In this document: positions 12,714-13,960 of the stretch, in pieces | How the letters are laid out: the number at the start of each line of letters is the position of its first letter | Numbering within the stretch: position 1 is the first letter of the stretch | Source: Candidatus Heimdallarchaeota archaeon | GTDB lineage: Archaea; Asgardarchaeota; Heimdallarchaeia; JABLTI01 | DNA length: 13,960 nucleotides | Assembly (NCBI GenBank): GCA_023128635.1 | Contig: JAGMDP010000072.1 | Span: 1 to 13,960 of the forward strand | Direction: 5' to 3' | Notes under the pieces: generated by a model | What the model saw: the letters and a program-made list of their open reading frames with translations, nothing else | Database searches by the model: none | What the model was told of the DNA's origin: nothing | Translations under genes and position numbers: made by a program

Positions 12714-13274
12714 GTGAGACTATTAGCAAAGGTAGTATTAGCAGGAGATGGAGGTGTTGGTAAAACAACATTAATTCATCGCTATATTACAAATAGCTTT
12801 ATCGATTCTACAAAGCTAACTATAGGTGCTGCATTTCACACTCATGAAATACAAGAAAGAGATCATTCAGTTTTAGTTCAAATATGGGACTTGGGAGGAC
12901 AAGAGCAATTCAAACAGATGGGAATCTTTGACAAGTACTTCAAAGGGGCTACTGTGACAGTAATTATGTTTGATTTGACTAGATTAAGTACTTTGAATAG
13001 TATTCCTGAGTGGGCTGATCTAGCTTTAAATTCTAGTAATACTAAACTAATTTTAGTTGGTGGAAAAAAGGATTTGGCACAAGGTATAACCTTTGAATTG
13101 GATTCCTTTGAAGAACTCAACGAAAAATATACCTTTGAAACATATCTTGAAACCTCTTCAGCTACAGGAGAAAGTGTAGAGGATGTCTTTCAAGCAATTG
13201 CAAATGTTATCATTGACACTACAATTGAAAAGAAGCTAAACGTTCCAAAAGAAGACACAACTATACCTAAATAA
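12714..13274 (+). CDS. Ras/Rab-like small GTPase with degenerate G4 motif
   Basis: A 186-residue Ras-superfamily GTPase. Motifs: GDGGVGKT (11-18), switch I threonine T36 in LTIGAAF, WDLGGQEQF with the catalytic glutamine Q63 (58-66), and ETSSATG (146-152). The G4 position reads LVGGKKDL (114-121), so the canonical N of NKxD is glycine at 117. This asparagine normally contacts the guanine base and stabilises the G1 loop. The aspartate (D120) is retained, so guanine preference may persist with faster exchange or weaker binding. The C-terminal tail (VPKEDTTIPK) has no cysteine, hence no prenylation signal, and no membrane anchor is visible. WDLGGQ in G3 resembles other archaeal members more than eukaryotic Rabs (WDTAGQ). 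The start is a GTG with a good ribosome site. The neighbouring plus-strand gene encodes a helical protein that may be a partner. Confidence 0.94.
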   Translation: MRLLAKVVLAGDGGVGKTTLIHRYITNSFIDSTKLTIGAAFHTHEIQERDHSVLVQIWDLGGQEQFKQMGIFDKYFKGATVTVIMFDLTRLSTLNSIPEWADLALNSSNTKLILVGGKKDLAQGITFELDSFEELNEKYTFETYLETSSATGESVEDVFQAIANVIIDTTIEKKLNVPKEDTTIPK

Positions 13275-13285
13275 TTAATTATTTA
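13268..13285. repeat. AT-only 18-bp palindrome at the end of the Ras/Rab-like GTPase gene
   Basis: TAAATAATTAATTATTTA is a perfect palindrome overlapping the stop codon at 13272-13274. It could help end transcription or bind a dimeric protein. AT-only palindromes arise easily in a genome this AT-rich, and no T-run follows. Confidence 0.3.
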
Positions 13286-13419
13286 AGAGACAAATCCAGA
13301 TTATATAGAACAAAGTCCTATATGTATCACCTCTATCTTTATTAACACTAATTAGTTAATTATGAATAGATGGGTTAATTAAAAAAATATGAAAAGCAAA
13401 TACGGAGATTGGAGAAACC

Positions 13420-13960
13420 ATGTCGCCAAAGCCTTCAACGAGTAACCTAAAAGCTTTGATTAATGCAATCATTTCTAACGGAAAAACTGGTAATCTCAGA
13501 ACAGTCGTACAAACTCTCAGCGATTTTGAAAAAGAAGTGAAGCATTATAGAGGGGATGCCGAAATTCAGTTATTGTTAGCAGAAGCTTATAGACATGCTT
13601 TGGAACCATTTGGAGTTGCAAAGAAATTCAGAGATTGTGAACAGATGATTTCAAAAATTGAAGGAATTCTAAAATCACAGTCAAAATCAGAGGATTTGCA
13701 AGAATTTTACAGTGAAGCATTAAGTGCGTTAATTTATCATTATATAATGAATGAAATGGACAAAGAAGTTCATAGAACTCTAACTAAATGTGGGAATTTT
13801 GCGAGAAAGCATCAAACCAATCCTTTCGTTCAGTTTAATTATGCTATGTCTTTATCACAAGTTGCTGAATATTTCTCTGAAAAAGAAAATAAGGATATCA
13901 CTTACAACATTTTATGGGAAATCGTTGGACTAGTAACATTCTTTCCAGGGAAGGAAATAC
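13420..13960 (+). CDS. Helical, probably repeat-containing protein of unknown function (3' end off window)
   Basis: The frame from the ATG at 13420 is open to the window edge, giving 180 codons. Two GGAG sequences precede it, the nearer five bases upstream of the ATG. The protein starts MSPKPSTSNLKALINAIISN and is almost entirely helical by composition. Alternating helices such as VVQTLSDFEKEVKHY, AEIQLLLAEAYRHALEPFG, LQEFYSEALSALIYHYIM and NPFVQFNYAMSLSQVAEYF have the alanine, leucine and tyrosine spacing of TPR-like or other alpha-solenoid repeats. No catalytic motif, membrane segment or signal peptide is seen. It follows the Ras/Rab-like GTPase on the same strand after 145 bases, a spacer with TATA-like stretches (13379-13391), so it may have its own promoter. 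A scaffold or GTPase effector is a guess from fold and position. Confidence 0.85.
   Translation, partial: MSPKPSTSNLKALINAIISNGKTGNLRTVVQTLSDFEKEVKHYRGDAEIQLLLAEAYRHALEPFGVAKKFRDCEQMISKIEGILKSQSKSEDLQEFYSEALSALIYHYIMNEMDKEVHRTLTKCGNFARKHQTNPFVQFNYAMSLSQVAEYFSEKENKDITYNILWEIVGLVTFFPGKEI

Noticed and set aside
1..13960. CRISPR arrays, insertion sequences, tRNA or rRNA genes
   Set aside because: No regularly spaced repeats, transposase-like genes, terminal inverted repeats or tRNA-type T-loop sequences were seen on reading both strands.

Overview
The window looks like a piece of an AT-rich archaeal chromosome, most likely from an Asgard archaeon. Three things point that way. The t6A genes are of the archaeal/eukaryotic type (Kae1 with a Sua5/YrdC protein). 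There are two eukaryote-like small GTPases, one Arf-like and one Ras/Rab-like. There is also a longin-like protein with an extra winged-helix domain. Upstream signals are archaeal (TATA-like boxes, GGAGG or GGTG ribosome sites, frequent TTG/GTG starts). The lineage is an inference; no rRNA or other phylogenetic marker is present.

Layout. 1-1686 (minus): Sua5/YrdC (its 3' end runs off the window) and Kae1, the two enzymatic steps of tRNA t6A synthesis. 1812-5857 (minus): a block of eukaryote-like genes. In transcription order these are a longin + winged-helix protein, two paralogous coiled-coil + winged-helix proteins, an Arf-like GTPase and a 99-residue protein. Two hairpin + T-run terminators split the block into at least three transcripts. 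6028-9472 (plus): a five-gene operon alternating two membrane-anchored sulfite-oxidase-fold (molybdopterin-binding-type) proteins with an ECF transporter T component, a MobB-like P-loop protein carrying a 4Fe-4S motif, and an ECF S component. 9494-12523 (minus): a YtcJ-type amidohydrolase, a zinc-ribbon membrane protein and a small unknown protein. 12714-13960 (plus): a Ras/Rab-like GTPase with a degenerate G4 motif, then the 5' part of a helical, probably repeat-containing protein.

Two groups look like candidate undescribed systems. The first is the Arf/longin/coiled-coil-wH neighbourhood, which could be a GTPase-controlled membrane or cytoskeletal assembly. The second is the ECF/MobB/SUOX-fold operon, which could be a molybdenum- or pterin-cofactor-linked uptake or sensing machine. 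Its two extracellular SUOX-fold proteins lack the usual catalytic cysteine position but share a single cysteine elsewhere.

No stretch over 300 bases lacks a gene; the longest gap is about 190 bases. I saw no tRNA, rRNA, CRISPR array or insertion sequence.
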